The notes: generated by a model not told the origin, from the sequence alone. DNA of 43,599 nucleotides from Caballeronia sp. (GCF_028292365.1 NZ_JAQGMM010000097.1:1-43599), one strand, 5' to 3'; numbered from the stretch's first letter, positions 1 through 9,691 are shown. A program made the numbers and translations.

Positions 1-940
1 GAGCGATATAGATCACGAGCGAGTAAGAAAAGCTGCGCGTGATCGTCATGCCGTTCTGTACCAGCAGGCTCGGAATCCACGTGAAGAAGGCGTAGTAGCT
101 GAAGGTGATCGACAACCACATGAGCCATGTCATGGTGGTGATGCGCGCGAGCTTGCGTGACCAGAGGGCCTTCACGTTTGCAATTGCCGACGCACGTTCA
201 GCCGCGACAGGAACCTCCGCTGCGGCCGCAGCGTCGGTCTCAGGCAAGGGTTCAAGTTTCACGCCCGCTGCCGTCAACTCCGCCTCCGCGCGAGCGACGA
301 TTGCCTCGGCTTCCGCGTGCCGTCCGCGTGCGACCAGCCAGCGCGGTGATTCGGGCAATGCGCGCCGCCACCACAGCAACATCACGATCGGCAGAGCGGT
401 GATCACCATGACTACGCGCCACGCGTTCGGTGCAAGCGGGATCACGAAGTAGCCGAGCAGCGCAGCCGCCACGAAGCCGAATGAGAAGAAGCCGGCGAGG
501 CTGCCAGTGAATGCGCCGCGATACCGCCGCGCCACGAACTCCGACAAGAACGGTGCAACGATCGCGCTTTCAGCTCCCGTGCCGAGTCCGGCAACAATGC
601 GTGTCGCGAGAAAGAACGCCCAGTCGTGGGCCGTCGCGCTGGCCAGCGATGCAACGCAGTAGATCACCAGCGCGTACATCATCACGCGCTTGCGCCCGAT
701 CAGGTCGCCGAGAATGCCTGCGAGCATCGCCCCAACGAAATAGCCGATAAACGTGCCGCTGCCGAGCACGCCGGTCTGCACGCTCGTCAACCCCCACTGC
801 GTGCGCAGCACCGGCAGCAGGAACGCGAGCACGGCGGCGTCCATGGCGTCGAAGGTGTAGCCGAGACCGCCCATCAGCAGTAGCCGTCGATGAAAGGATG
901 AAAACGGCATGCGTTCGATACGGGCGGAAATCGTCGACAT
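1..940 (-). CDS. MFS transporter (3' end outside window)
   Basis: An open frame runs leftward from an ATG at 940 to the window edge without a stop, so only the N-terminal ~313 residues are seen. It has major-facilitator features: early helices (MGGLGYTFDAMDAAVLAFLL), the loop motif GDLIGRKR between helices 2 and 3, the segment RIVAGLGTGAES and, after helix 6, LPESPRWL, which is typical of the sugar-porter and aromatic-acid:proton symporter branches. A weak GAGG lies about 10 bases before the ATG. The amidohydrolase at 999-2249 ends 58 bases upstream on the same strand, so the two are probably one transcript and the transporter may carry the hydrolase's substrate or product. The substrate itself cannot be read from the sequence. 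Confidence 0.85.
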   Translation of the reverse strand, partial: MSTISARIERMPFSSFHRRLLLMGGLGYTFDAMDAAVLAFLLPVLRTQWGLTSVQTGVLGSGTFIGYFVGAMLAGILGDLIGRKRVMMYALVIYCVASLASATAHDWAFFLATRIVAGLGTGAESAIVAPFLSEFVARRYRGAFTGSLAGFFSFGFVAAALLGYFVIPLAPNAWRVVMVITALPIVMLLWWRRALPESPRWLVARGRHAEAEAIVARAEAELTAAGVKLEPLPETDAAAAAEVPVAAERASAIANVKALWSRKLARITTMTWLMWLSITFSYYAFFTWIPSLLVQNGMTITRSFSYSLVIYIA

Positions 941-998
941 GGGTAATGCGCCTCGCTGTCAGGAATGAGCGGATTCGGCCTTGGATTCGGCTTGGGGT

Positions 999-2249
999 TT
1001 AAGCGTGATCGAGTTCGTCGAAGTGGATGTGGCCGCCTTTCATCACGAACGGAATATGCTCGCCCTGACCGAGCAGGCAGTCGATGGATCGCAGCGGATT
1101 GCCGTCTACAACCAGCACATCGGCGAATGCGCCCGGCACGAGACGGCCGAGTTTGCCGGTCATGCCGAGCACGTCGGCGCCCACCACCGTTGCGCTGGCT
1201 ATGGCTTCTGCCGGCGATAAAACCTCGGTGCGCAGCCGGAATTCATCACTTTGCAGGCGCTGCGCTTCACCCAGCAGATCCGTGCCGAAGCCCATGCGCA
1301 CGCCCGCGCGTTTCATGATCTCCAGGGACTTGAGGCCGGCTTCGTGTACGTCTGCCACCTTCGCGAGGCTCGCTTCGGGCAAGCCGTATTTGCTGCCCTC
1401 ACTGGCGAGCGCTTCGTAGGTCACCAGCGTGGGAACCACGAAGGCATTGTGTTCCGCAACCAGATGCGCAGTCGCGTCGTCGATGAGATTGCCGTGCTCG
1501 ATCGTACGCACGCCGCAGCGCACCGCGCGGGCGATGGCGTCGGGCGTGTAGGCGTGGGCGAGCACATAGGTCTGACGGCCGCGCGCCTCGGCAACGATCG
1601 CGCGGATCTCGTCCTCGGAGTATCCCCATGCACCGACGGGGTCGGTCGGCGAGGCAACACCGCCGGATGCCATGATCTTGATCTGGTCCGCGCCCATCTG
1701 GAGTTCTTCGCGCACCGCGCGTCGCACTTCGTCCACGCCATCCGCCACCCGTGTGAGCGCACCGACGCGTACGCAGCATCCGCAGGGTGCGTCCGGCGGC
1801 ATGTAGTCGCTGCGCGTGCGCATGTCGCCATGACCGCCGGTCTGGCTCAGCGCGCGGCCGGAGACGAACATGCGCGGCCCCTCGGCCAGTCCGGCTTCCA
1901 CGGCCTGCTTGAACGGGTAACCGGCGCCTCCTGCGTCCCGGATGGTGGTGAACCCTCGCCGCAGCATCGCGCGCATCAACGGCACGGCGCGCAGCGTGAC
2001 GAGCACGTTGGGCAAGGTCATGACACGTGGCAGGTTGAATTCGACAGCGATGACATGCACGTGAAGATCGATCAGGCCGGGCATCAGGGTCTTGCCTTTC
2101 AAATTGATCACACGGGCACTGGCGGCTTTGATCGGACGGTCTGACACTTCCTTGATTCGCCCGTCTTCGACCAGGACCTCGTGGCCGGGGATTAATTCTG
2201 GTTGCAACGGGTCCAGCAGCGCGCCATTACGAAACAACACCGACATCAT
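999..2249 (-). CDS. Metal-dependent amidohydrolase, imidazolonepropionase/prolidase-like
   Basis: 416 residues with the layout of the amidohydrolase superfamily. The first metal-binding pair is HVH at residues 63-65 after the strand PGLIDL. A lysine follows in ADQIKIMASGGVASP, then the histidines of VLAHAYTP and TIEHGNLID, and a final aspartate in MGFGTDLLG before a short C-terminal beta section (FADVLVVDGNPL). These are the ligands of a binuclear-metal hydrolase acting on a cyclic amide or dipeptide-like bond. The start is the first of two ATGs, with AGGAGAG seven bases upstream. No signal peptide is seen, so it is cytoplasmic. It lies just upstream of the MFS transporter on the same strand, which suggests uptake and hydrolysis of one compound. 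The exact substrate is unknown; this subgroup is poorly assigned by sequence. Confidence 0.85.
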   Translation of the reverse strand: MMSVLFRNGALLDPLQPELIPGHEVLVEDGRIKEVSDRPIKAASARVINLKGKTLMPGLIDLHVHVIAVEFNLPRVMTLPNVLVTLRAVPLMRAMLRRGFTTIRDAGGAGYPFKQAVEAGLAEGPRMFVSGRALSQTGGHGDMRTRSDYMPPDAPCGCCVRVGALTRVADGVDEVRRAVREELQMGADQIKIMASGGVASPTDPVGAWGYSEDEIRAIVAEARGRQTYVLAHAYTPDAIARAVRCGVRTIEHGNLIDDATAHLVAEHNAFVVPTLVTYEALASEGSKYGLPEASLAKVADVHEAGLKSLEIMKRAGVRMGFGTDLLGEAQRLQSDEFRLRTEVLSPAEAIASATVVGADVLGMTGKLGRLVPGAFADVLVVDGNPLRSIDCLLGQGEHIPFVMKGGHIHFDELDHA

Positions 2250-2340
2250 CGCGACTCTCCTGAGAAGGTGGAATCCGGGGCGCGGACTGCGGGAGTAGAC
2301 GCGCCAGTTTGCTTGACTGCACGAGCAGCAAACTATACGC

Positions 2341-2358
2341 CGCGCTCGGGCGAGCGCG
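2341..2358. terminator. GC-rich palindrome between acyltransferase and amidohydrolase genes
   Basis: CGCGCTCG and CGAGCGCG form perfect 8-base arms around GG, about 90 bases after the stop of the acyltransferase gene (minus strand). No T-run follows. It could be a terminator or a protein site in the amidohydrolase promoter region. Confidence 0.3.
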
Positions 2359-2446
2359 CTAGCGTGTCATTAATCGCATAAGAAACTGTGGAGAGGTCAG
2401 CGGCGGGGGCACCGTCAGTGGGCTGCCCACGTAATGCGGGCTCCGC

Positions 2447-3625
2447 TTAGTTTTCTTTGGACGTTGGCGCGGCGAACACAGCACTCAGGCGGTCATTGTT
2501 GTCGACTCGTCTTGCAGTGGCCGAGAAGCGCGTCCGGATGCGCTTGCGCAGAGGCTCTTCGTAGAACGTGAAGATCACGAGACTCGCCACGACGGCGAAC
2601 ACCATCGCGATCCAACCATTCGATTGCCTGAATCCCGCTATATACGCGAGGTAAGCAATCGGCACGTGGATCAGATACAGCGAGTAACTTGCCTCACCCA
2701 GCTTGATGAATGTGCGCCGATTCAGGACGTTGATCACCGGGCGTTCGAGTAGTGCGAGTCCCAGGATCAACGCGGCGAACCACGGCGAGGCGAGATAGAA
2801 CGCAGGATCAACCGGCCGCCAGAGCCCAAGAACCGTCAGGGCGATCAACGCAATGCTGACGAGCTTGATGCCCAGTGCGTGCCGGCTCACGCCTCGTTCG
2901 CGCAATTGATGAAACAGGATGGCGGCATAGATGCCGGCGACGAATTCGAACAGACGGGTTAGCGGCAGGCCGACGACAAGAAAGCCGCTGCGCGAAGCCG
3001 GCAGGAAAGTTTGCAGGAATACGATCCAGAGACCCTGCATCAGGAAGAAACCGATGCAAGCGAATGTCAGCCACACCAACCGCATGGACATCATTTTTCG
3101 CAGCATGAGCGGAAACATCAGATAGAAAAATGCTTCGCACGAAACGCTGTCGGAGGGTCCGTTCCAGGGCTGGTTCACGGCAGCAAACGGGAACCATGCA
3201 TTAAGTAAGAGCAACTGGCAGACCAGACTCACGGCCAGCGACAGGTATATGTGATTTTTGAGCGCATACCACTGCGTGAGCAATGCCGGATCGTTGCCGT
3301 GCAGCAGGTACAGCGTGGTCGGCACGCACAATGCCAAGCCAAGCAATATGCCTGGATAGATGCGTGCAAACCGTGCCTGATAGAAGGGCCGAGGGCCTTT
3401 GACCGGTAGTTGATCGCGGTAGGTGAAGGTGAGGATGAATCCGGACAGCACGAAGAACAGGGAGACGGCGGGCCGACCCCCATCGACGAAATCGAAGATC
3501 TGCTTCGGGAGACGGAGTAAGCCAAGTTCTGAGTAATGCGAAACAACTACCGTGATTGCCGCAAGAAAGCGGACGCTGGTCAACGCCGGTAGAGAACCAC
3601 CAGACTGGCTTGTCTGCGCATGCAC
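2447..3625 (-). CDS. Acyltransferase 3 (OafA/YrhL-like) membrane protein
   Basis: A polytopic membrane protein of 392 residues. It opens with the family signature LTSVRFLAAITVVVSHYSE, containing the conserved arginine and histidine of helix 1, and continues with GGRPAVSLFFVLSGFIL in helix 2 and about eight more hydrophobic segments, ending with a basic cytoplasmic tail. Family members move acyl groups, often acetyl or succinyl, onto surface polysaccharides or lipids across the inner membrane. The GTG at 3625 is chosen because GGGGG lies six bases before it; an ATG at 3673 would add 16 residues with no good ribosome site. It stands alone on this strand with no glycan cluster beside it, so its acceptor is unknown. 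A large coding gap separates it from the rightward acyl-CoA dehydrogenase. Confidence 0.85.
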   Translation of the reverse strand: MHAQTSQSGGSLPALTSVRFLAAITVVVSHYSELGLLRLPKQIFDFVDGGRPAVSLFFVLSGFILTFTYRDQLPVKGPRPFYQARFARIYPGILLGLALCVPTTLYLLHGNDPALLTQWYALKNHIYLSLAVSLVCQLLLLNAWFPFAAVNQPWNGPSDSVSCEAFFYLMFPLMLRKMMSMRLVWLTFACIGFFLMQGLWIVFLQTFLPASRSGFLVVGLPLTRLFEFVAGIYAAILFHQLRERGVSRHALGIKLVSIALIALTVLGLWRPVDPAFYLASPWFAALILGLALLERPVINVLNRRTFIKLGEASYSLYLIHVPIAYLAYIAGFRQSNGWIAMVFAVVASLVIFTFYEEPLRKRIRTRFSATARRVDNNDRLSAVFAAPTSKEN

Positions 3626-3949
3626 TATGTGCCCCCGTTTTCCCGCTGTTTTATGGCTTCGGCAGGTTATCACCGCGTGGGCGGGAGCAATGTCCGGGAG
3701 CGCTCACACCGCACAATTGGCGGACCACAGCGTTATTTTGGCGGCATTCAACGCCATTACCGTGCCTGGCGAACGAGCACCCGAACAAGGCTATGATTGT
3801 TCTCCTATAGCCTGCCCGGCGTGTTACTCGCCAGTCCGGCGCATCGTTATCATGGCGGTGACAGGCAACGTCGTGGTACCGCTGCCGTTTGACCGATCAG
3901 CCCGAAGACGGCGTCCGCGCGTTGCGTGGCGCAAAAAAGGAGACCCTGC

Positions 3950-5179
3950 ATGAGCAGCATGGATGTTGTACAGACAGAGCGCGCGAGCGAAATTGCCAGG
4001 CGTGTGGAAGAGTTCGTGCGCACGGTGGTGGTTCCATACGAACGCGATCCGCGTTGCGGTAGTCACGGCCCGAGTGAGGAACTGGTGCGTGAACTGCGCG
4101 GCAAGGCGCGCGCCGCGGGCGTTCTTACTCCACATGTCCTGGCCGGTGGCGGCCATCTCACGCAGCTCGAAACCGCGACCGTCCTGAAGCGTTCAGGCTT
4201 GTCGCCGCTTGGCCCGGTCGCCGTCAATACCGCCGCGCCGGACGAAGGCAACATGTACCTGATCGGCAAGATCGGCACCGCCGCGCAGAAGGAGCGATTT
4301 CTCGCGCCGCTCGTAGCGGGCGATGCGCGCTCGGCTTTCTTCATGACCGAACCCGCGTCCGACGGCGGCGCTGGGTCCGATCCTTCCATGCTTCAGACCA
4401 CGGCCAGACTCGACGGCGAGCACTGGGTCATCGACGGCACAAAGGCCTTCATTACCGGCGCTGAAGGGGCATCGGTCGGCATTGTGATGGCGCGCAGCAA
4501 CACGGGTGAAGACGGAGACCCAAAGGACCACAGCAACGCCAAGGTCAGGGCGACCATGTTCCTTGTCGACTTGCCGCATCCCGCCATTCACCTTGAGCGA
4601 ATTCTCGACACCATCGACAGTTCAATGCCCGGCGGTCACGCGGTGGTGCGTATCAATGGATTGCGCGTGCCCGAAAGCCAGGTGCTGGGTGAGGTGCACG
4701 AAGGCTTCAAATACGCTCAGATCCGGTTGTCGCCCGCGCGGCTGTCGCATTGCATGAGGTGGCACGGTGCGACCACGCGAGCACATGAGATCGCGACACA
4801 GTACGCCTGCACTCGCCGGGCATTCGGGAAATTGCTGATCGACCACGAAGGCGTGGGGTTCATGCTTGCGGAGAACGTGATTGATTTGCAGCAAGCGGAA
4901 CTCATGATCGACTGGTGCGCGGCCGTACTCGATAGCGGCTCGCTGGGCACATCGGAAAGTTCGATGACAAAGGTTGCCGTGGCCGACGCGCTATTCCGCG
5001 TGGCCGATCGCTGCGTGCAGGTCATGGGTGGCACGGGGGTATCCCGTGACACGGTGGTCGAGCAAGTGTTCCGTGAGATTCGCGCGTTTCGTATCTACGA
5101 TGGCCCCACGGAAGTCCACAAGTGGTCGATTGCCAAGAAGATCAAACGCGACACGCTTTCAGGGCTCAAGGGTGCTTAG
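3950..5179 (+). CDS. Acyl-CoA dehydrogenase, ACAD10/11-like
   Basis: 409 residues of the FAD-dependent acyl-CoA dehydrogenase fold. Visible landmarks are the FAD/substrate segment FFMTEPASDGGAGSDPSML in the middle domain, the helical-domain arginine stretch TRRAFGKLL, VMGGTGVSRD, and the C-terminal IYDGPTEVHKWSIAKK that closes the FAD site. The DGPxEVH ending and the GSDPS motif fit the ACAD10/ACAD11-like branch rather than short-chain butyryl-type enzymes. The family removes two hydrogens from acyl-CoA to give 2-enoyl-CoA, passing electrons to ETF. The ATG at 3950 follows AAAAAAGGAGA at a good distance. No other beta-oxidation gene is adjacent, so the chain specificity is unknown. It converges with the patatin gene, 44 bases away. 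Confidence 0.88.
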   Translation: MSSMDVVQTERASEIARRVEEFVRTVVVPYERDPRCGSHGPSEELVRELRGKARAAGVLTPHVLAGGGHLTQLETATVLKRSGLSPLGPVAVNTAAPDEGNMYLIGKIGTAAQKERFLAPLVAGDARSAFFMTEPASDGGAGSDPSMLQTTARLDGEHWVIDGTKAFITGAEGASVGIVMARSNTGEDGDPKDHSNAKVRATMFLVDLPHPAIHLERILDTIDSSMPGGHAVVRINGLRVPESQVLGEVHEGFKYAQIRLSPARLSHCMRWHGATTRAHEIATQYACTRRAFGKLLIDHEGVGFMLAENVIDLQQAELMIDWCAAVLDSGSLGTSESSMTKVAVADALFRVADRCVQVMGGTGVSRDTVVEQVFREIRAFRIYDGPTEVHKWSIAKKIKRDTLSGLKGA

Positions 5180-5223
5180 CCGGCGCTGAAGATCGCACTG
5201 ACGCTGGTTATGCTCGCGCCAGG

Positions 5224-8142
5224 TCAGCCGAACAACGCGCGCGCTTGCGAATATCCAAGCGCGCGATGCGATTCCCATTGGACATCGTCGAAGAACTGGT
5301 TGGCGGTTGTTTCATTCGGGAAATCGGGACTCGTGTTCTTGTATTGACGTACGTCGTGAGGCGCCGCTGCGGTCAAGCGGGGTTTGATCGCGAGGATCTG
5401 GCCGATGCGGCCGTCCGGAAATGCAACCATCAGGCGGATCGCCAGATACTCATGACCTTTTGCAAAAGCATCGAAGGATTGGGCAATCACGCTTGTGTTC
5501 AGCCGCAAGCCGTCGGGCGACGTGACCTTGCACGGCGATTCGAAAATTTCGATGCCGAAGTCCACGCGAACGCGCCGCATCAGGTTGGCGAGGTCATCGA
5601 ACGTATAGAGCGGATCGCAACCGTTGTCGAAGATGACAATGAACGCCAACTGGCGACGCAGCAATTCGTACGCGCCGGTGTTCTCGAAGTGTCCGCCGTC
5701 CGTCAGATACCAGCGCCGGCCTCGCGGCCCGTCGAACTGCCCGAGTAGTTCACTCGTCAGGCAGAACTGCGTGCCGAACACCTTCTCACGAAAAATGCGC
5801 TTGGGGGCTTTGTCGTCCGGAAGCGGTACGCGTGTACGCGGGTTGCTCTTCGCACCATGGCGAAATGGCGCGGAGTACGTGTCCCACCAGTAACCAAGGC
5901 GAATATTGGCAATGCCCAGCAACAGCGAATAACCCGGACGCGTCAGTTGCCCGAGGCCGGTGCTCACCGCCGCGCCCGAGATCGCGATCCAGTCGCCTAG
6001 CGTCAGCGATTCGAGCCAGATGTCCTGCGTTGTTTGGCCGGACAAGGTGTGCGAAGCGGGCGTGGAGATGTCGTTCGCGCAACTCCAGTCGCATTTCAGC
6101 ACGCCCAGCTTCGCGCCCACGGTCATGCCAGCGGGGCCGATGCTCATGATCATGCCGCGCGCACCGCGCTGCACCAGCGACGAATTCCAGTCGATGGTCT
6201 TGTTGATCGTTGTGTTGATCAGATGCACTGGTGCACAACTCTGTTCGTGGTAATACTGACCCATCGCAATGCTGTCGCCGGGGACGAGTGATGTGACGTC
6301 GCGGCGGTTCGCCTGATCGAGACGGACGCGGTTCGTCGCGCCAATAAACGCACGTGTCAGGCGCGTGCTATAGAAACGCTGGTAGGTCGAGAGGTTGAGA
6401 AACTGGATGCAAAGACCGTCGATGATCGCGAGCATCAGGATGACTAAGCAGGTGAGGCCGAGGAACAGCAGGCCGTTGTGATTGGCATCCCGCCAGGCGT
6501 CCGAAAAGCCGTCGAGGAGCGCGGTCTTGCCCGCATAGTGTCTTAACGCGACATCGGCAGCGCGGGCGGCGATCGACCAGAACGTCAACGTGATTAATGC
6601 GGCGAGCAGGGCGGCCACCGAGGCGAGTACGATCTTCGGCACCTTCATGATCTGATTCGTGACCGTGCTCCCCTCGGACAAAAGGAACTTGGCCGCTGCC
6701 CAGATCGCCGCGCCCGAACCCGCCAACACGCCGAGCGAAGCGGGTACGGACGAGGATTCGGCTGCTGCGGAGACGGTGGTCGTTGCAGCCCCGCTCGATA
6801 CCGCGAACACGCACATGTGCGAAGCGCCGCCCGAACCGGACAAATGGCCGGTGAGGTAGGGCGCGCATGCGTAGCCTATTTGACCGAGCGCATCAATGGC
6901 GGCTATGGCGGCAGCCCAGATCATGACCTGGACAGGGCCGGAGAACAAACGATGCCGGCCGATGCGAAGCGGCGTGGTGTACGCGTTCGTCAGTGCGTTG
7001 CGCAAGCGGTCCGCGAACGCGCGGCTATCGAGGCGGGATGCCGGTTTCGCTCTCGGACCGGCGCGCCATGCTATGCCCGACTTGCCCGGCGAGGCATTGC
7101 GGTTCACGAAGCTCCACGCAATGGCGAATGCAAAGACGGCAAGAATTTCGGTCAGGATAACGAACCATGAGCCAATTCCCACGAACGAGTAATTGATCAA
7201 GGACGATGTGGCGGTCGCGGAATGCAGCGGAAGAATGGTCCCGGGCCGATTGATTTCCACGCTGATCAACGCGATCGAGGTCACGAGGATGAGCGAGACG
7301 GCAGGCAATACTTTGTAGACCGAGCGTGTTCCCTGGGCGAGATTTTGCGTGAGCCAGTATGCACGGCTCAACGGCGAAATGAGCAAGATTGAAATGGCTA
7401 TTGCCAGCAGGCCCGGAACGGACTTGAGCAACGGATGCCAATGGTCGGCGAAGCGGGCGAAATGAAAGATCGTGGTGTTCGCGAGGCTGATCCACAGCAA
7501 GATAGTCAGCAGCGACACGCCAATGACGTATTGCAACGCGAACCAGTTCCGCAGCGAGAACGCGATGGATTGCAGCACGTCGCTCATGCCGTTCGGCACG
7601 AGGTAATTGCAGTTATCGCGGAGGTATGAAATCGGCGTGACCGAGGAGGGCGTGGCCGCGCTTGTCTTTGGGCCGAGTGCCGTGGCAGCACTCTGCGCGC
7701 GTGTTTTGAACTCGCCCGCAGGTGTTTGCGCGCCGCCTGTACGCAAGGTATCGGGGACAAAGAGGCTGCCATAGAACGCGCCAATATAGCTGCCGCCCGA
7801 TACGGTCGATACATAGCCGAAGTGCTTCAGTGCCTGGTGATCCGCCATGGCTTGAAGGACGCCGAGCGAGAATACAGCGCTGCGAATACCGCCGCCCGAG
7901 ATGGCGATGCCGGGAATGCCGGCGGCATCGTGCGTGTTGTCAGGCTGGTCGCCAGGGAAGGGGTCGAGCCCGACCGCTCGCCGATGGCGCCGCGCTTGCG
8001 CAATCTCAACGCCGATGAAGTCCGAGGGCAACGTGGAGGACGAATGGTCTTCGCCGCTGGCTGCGGCGGGTGTCGATGTGAACCGTGCTCCGCGCGTGGC
8101 GAGCAGGCGGAGGCCGAACAAACAGGCGATGAGCTTCAGCAT
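5224..8142 (-). CDS. Patatin-like phospholipase with a polytopic membrane insert
   Basis: 972 residues. The N-terminal part carries the patatin oxyanion loop GGGIRS (83-88) and the nucleophile elbow VSGGSYIG with Ser118. The second half of the catalytic dyad, TDGGHFENTG with Asp815, lies near the C-terminus. Between them, roughly residues 195-640, about eight hydrophobic stretches (such as ILLWISLANTTIFHF and CLVILMLAIIDGLCIQF) alternate with soluble loops. Classical patatins keep Ser and Asp within about 200 residues in a soluble domain, so here the hydrolase appears folded back together across a membrane region. The expected activity is acyl-ester hydrolysis of membrane lipids at the inner membrane. 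The ATG has only a weak GGGAAAA upstream. No secretion-system or toxin neighbour gives context. The family call is firm; the substrate is not known. Confidence 0.85.
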   Translation of the reverse strand: MLKLIACLFGLRLLATRGARFTSTPAAASGEDHSSSTLPSDFIGVEIAQARRHRRAVGLDPFPGDQPDNTHDAAGIPGIAISGGGIRSAVFSLGVLQAMADHQALKHFGYVSTVSGGSYIGAFYGSLFVPDTLRTGGAQTPAGEFKTRAQSAATALGPKTSAATPSSVTPISYLRDNCNYLVPNGMSDVLQSIAFSLRNWFALQYVIGVSLLTILLWISLANTTIFHFARFADHWHPLLKSVPGLLAIAISILLISPLSRAYWLTQNLAQGTRSVYKVLPAVSLILVTSIALISVEINRPGTILPLHSATATSSLINYSFVGIGSWFVILTEILAVFAFAIAWSFVNRNASPGKSGIAWRAGPRAKPASRLDSRAFADRLRNALTNAYTTPLRIGRHRLFSGPVQVMIWAAAIAAIDALGQIGYACAPYLTGHLSGSGGASHMCVFAVSSGAATTTVSAAAESSSVPASLGVLAGSGAAIWAAAKFLLSEGSTVTNQIMKVPKIVLASVAALLAALITLTFWSIAARAADVALRHYAGKTALLDGFSDAWRDANHNGLLFLGLTCLVILMLAIIDGLCIQFLNLSTYQRFYSTRLTRAFIGATNRVRLDQANRRDVTSLVPGDSIAMGQYYHEQSCAPVHLINTTINKTIDWNSSLVQRGARGMIMSIGPAGMTVGAKLGVLKCDWSCANDISTPASHTLSGQTTQDIWLESLTLGDWIAISGAAVSTGLGQLTRPGYSLLLGIANIRLGYWWDTYSAPFRHGAKSNPRTRVPLPDDKAPKRIFREKVFGTQFCLTSELLGQFDGPRGRRWYLTDGGHFENTGAYELLRRQLAFIVIFDNGCDPLYTFDDLANLMRRVRVDFGIEIFESPCKVTSPDGLRLNTSVIAQSFDAFAKGHEYLAIRLMVAFPDGRIGQILAIKPRLTAAAPHDVRQYKNTSPDFPNETTANQFFDDVQWESHRALGYSQARALFG

Positions 8143-8400
8143 GGCGGATTTTTCCCGAAAAACTTTCGTGGCTCGGACGCTCTAATGCTTTGACGCGGTT
8201 TCGGTGTTCGTACGGCGCAGGCAGACAAGAAGTTGCTAAGGCGCGCAATTGTCAGACGAATATGCGGTCTCTATTCGACTATTACGGCGCTTGTCGAATG
8301 TACTGCAAAGTGTTTTGCGCGGGGAAGGTTTTACGATGACGCAGCGGTGCGTCAATCGATATTGCGGAGGTTGATGGTGAAGCAAGGTACGCTCGATTTC

Positions 8401-8427
8401 AGCCCGGACCCGCAGCGGGCCCGAGCT
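8401..8427. terminator. Hairpin downstream of glycosyltransferase gene
   Basis: Two 12-base arms (AGCCCGGACCCG and CGGGCCCGAGCT) pair at 10 of 12 positions around CAG, 16 bases past the stop of the leftward glycosyltransferase gene. There is no T-run, so Rho-independent action is uncertain. The rest of 8143-8442 shows only very short ORFs, one beginning GTG at 8374 after GGAGG; I do not call it. Confidence 0.45.
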
Positions 8428-8442
8428 TGAAACCGCGCTGTT

Positions 8443-9408
8443 TCAGCCGTTCTGCGTGCTGCTTTTGTAGCTACCCGCGCTGGCGAATCCCTTGAGGATC
8501 AGCATCAGGTGGAAGTAGAGCCGTTTGCTGAGCCCATAGTTGTACGCGTACAGATGCCCGAGCGCGATGCTCAGGCCCTGCATGGGTTGATGATTGCGTG
8601 CGTACACCGACACGACTATGGGCACGATCCGTTTGAGCGCCAGTTCACGCGCCGGCTCAAGGCTGCGGTCAAGCTTCAGCGACTTGAGAAAGTCGTAGGC
8701 CAACACGGCCGCGGCGGTGGTCGAACGCGCCGTGGTTTTGGACATCGAAACGTCGGTCTTCCGATAAAACGATACATATTCCTTGAGGTAATACACCTTC
8801 CGGGCTGCAATGCAAATCTGCGCGCCGAACACGAATTCGCAGCCAATGCCGTATTGCTTTCTATAGCTGATTTTCTTGACCAGATCCGCGTTGGCGAGCC
8901 AGCCATTGTTCGGCATCATCTGGATCAGGCCAGTGCGTCCGGGATTCTCTTGCATTCCGACCACGGCTTCTGTGCGGTGGTAAGCCGTATTGAGCTTCTG
9001 GCTGGCTTCCAGGTCGACACGGCCGGTATCGTCCATTTGATATTGGTCGCCGAATGCGATTTCCAGGTCCGGGTAAAGATTCCACACGGAGAGCAGGCGT
9101 TCTATGCAGTCTGGTTTGAGCGCATCGTCGTCGTGAATCAGGAGAATCTTATCGCCGGTGGCACGGTCGAAAAGACTGGCGATATTGTCCGCCTGCCCGA
9201 GAGGCGGTTCATTCTTGACGTAGGAAATGCGCGTTTCGTGCAAATACGTGGTGTCGATCAGGTTACGCGTGCGGCTATCGCTGGAATCGTCACCAATGAC
9301 TATTTCAATGTCGGCATGGGTTTGGGCAAGACACGAGGTCAGCGACTCCATCAGCAGTTCGGGGCGGTTGCACGTTGGCAGGCAAATAGAGATTTTGGTC
9401 TGTCGCAT
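8443..9408 (-). CDS. Glycosyltransferase family 2
   Basis: 321 residues starting MRQTKISICLPTCNRPELL, the nucleotide-binding first strand of GT-A family 2 enzymes. It is followed by IEIVIGDDSSD, a second acidic turn, and LLIHDDDALKP, which supplies the DxD metal and sugar-nucleotide site. After residue 200 the sequence is helical and basic, as in rhamnosyl- and other surface-glycan transferases. The ATG at 9408 is preferred because the GT fold begins there; an upstream in-frame ATG at 9537 adds 43 residues unlike the family. GGTGAAG precedes it. The stretch upstream (9538-9640) is clearly AT-richer than its neighbours and probably holds the promoter. It is isolated from other glycan genes, so donor and acceptor are unknown. 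Confidence 0.85.
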   Translation of the reverse strand: MRQTKISICLPTCNRPELLMESLTSCLAQTHADIEIVIGDDSSDSRTRNLIDTTYLHETRISYVKNEPPLGQADNIASLFDRATGDKILLIHDDDALKPDCIERLLSVWNLYPDLEIAFGDQYQMDDTGRVDLEASQKLNTAYHRTEAVVGMQENPGRTGLIQMMPNNGWLANADLVKKISYRKQYGIGCEFVFGAQICIAARKVYYLKEYVSFYRKTDVSMSKTTARSTTAAAVLAYDFLKSLKLDRSLEPARELALKRIVPIVVSVYARNHQPMQGLSIALGHLYAYNYGLSKRLYFHLMLILKGFASAGSYKSSTQNG

Positions 9409-9641
9409 GATGTCTTCACCGTGGGCTGAATGGTTGGATCGACCGGGCGCATTCGGGCTAAACCAGGAATAGCGGCGTCGGATAATTGAAAGCTGCGTAA
9501 GGACGGGAGGCGTTGCTGGTTTTATACGGTTGCGCATTTATTTCGTCAACGCGATTAAATGGCGCTAAAACCAACGCTGATTTATTTTCTATTTTTTACT
9601 CTGCAAACGCTTAATTGATGGATTGATTCTCAATGCGTGAT

Positions 9642-9673
9642 CGGGCGCTCGAATGATGGCATTCGAGCGCCCG
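9642..9673 (-). terminator. Strong hairpin ending the IclR operon
   Basis: Perfect 13-base arms (CGGGCGCTCGAAT / ATTCGAGCGCCCG) enclose a six-base loop, 19 bases after the iclR stop on the minus strand. A T-run is lacking, but the stem is very stable and well placed for termination. Confidence 0.7.
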
Positions 9674-9691
9674 CACGGAACCAATGAGCGC

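Noticed and set aside
1251-2144. Long rightward reading frame of 297 codons
   Set aside because: It lies wholly opposite the amidohydrolase gene, is rich in His/Arg without a fold, and reflects the GC-rich antisense pattern.
8233-8430. 65-codon frame and a short GTG ORF at 8374 after GGAGG
   Set aside because: No conserved-looking protein, weak start spacing, and the hairpin at 8401-8427 lies inside it.
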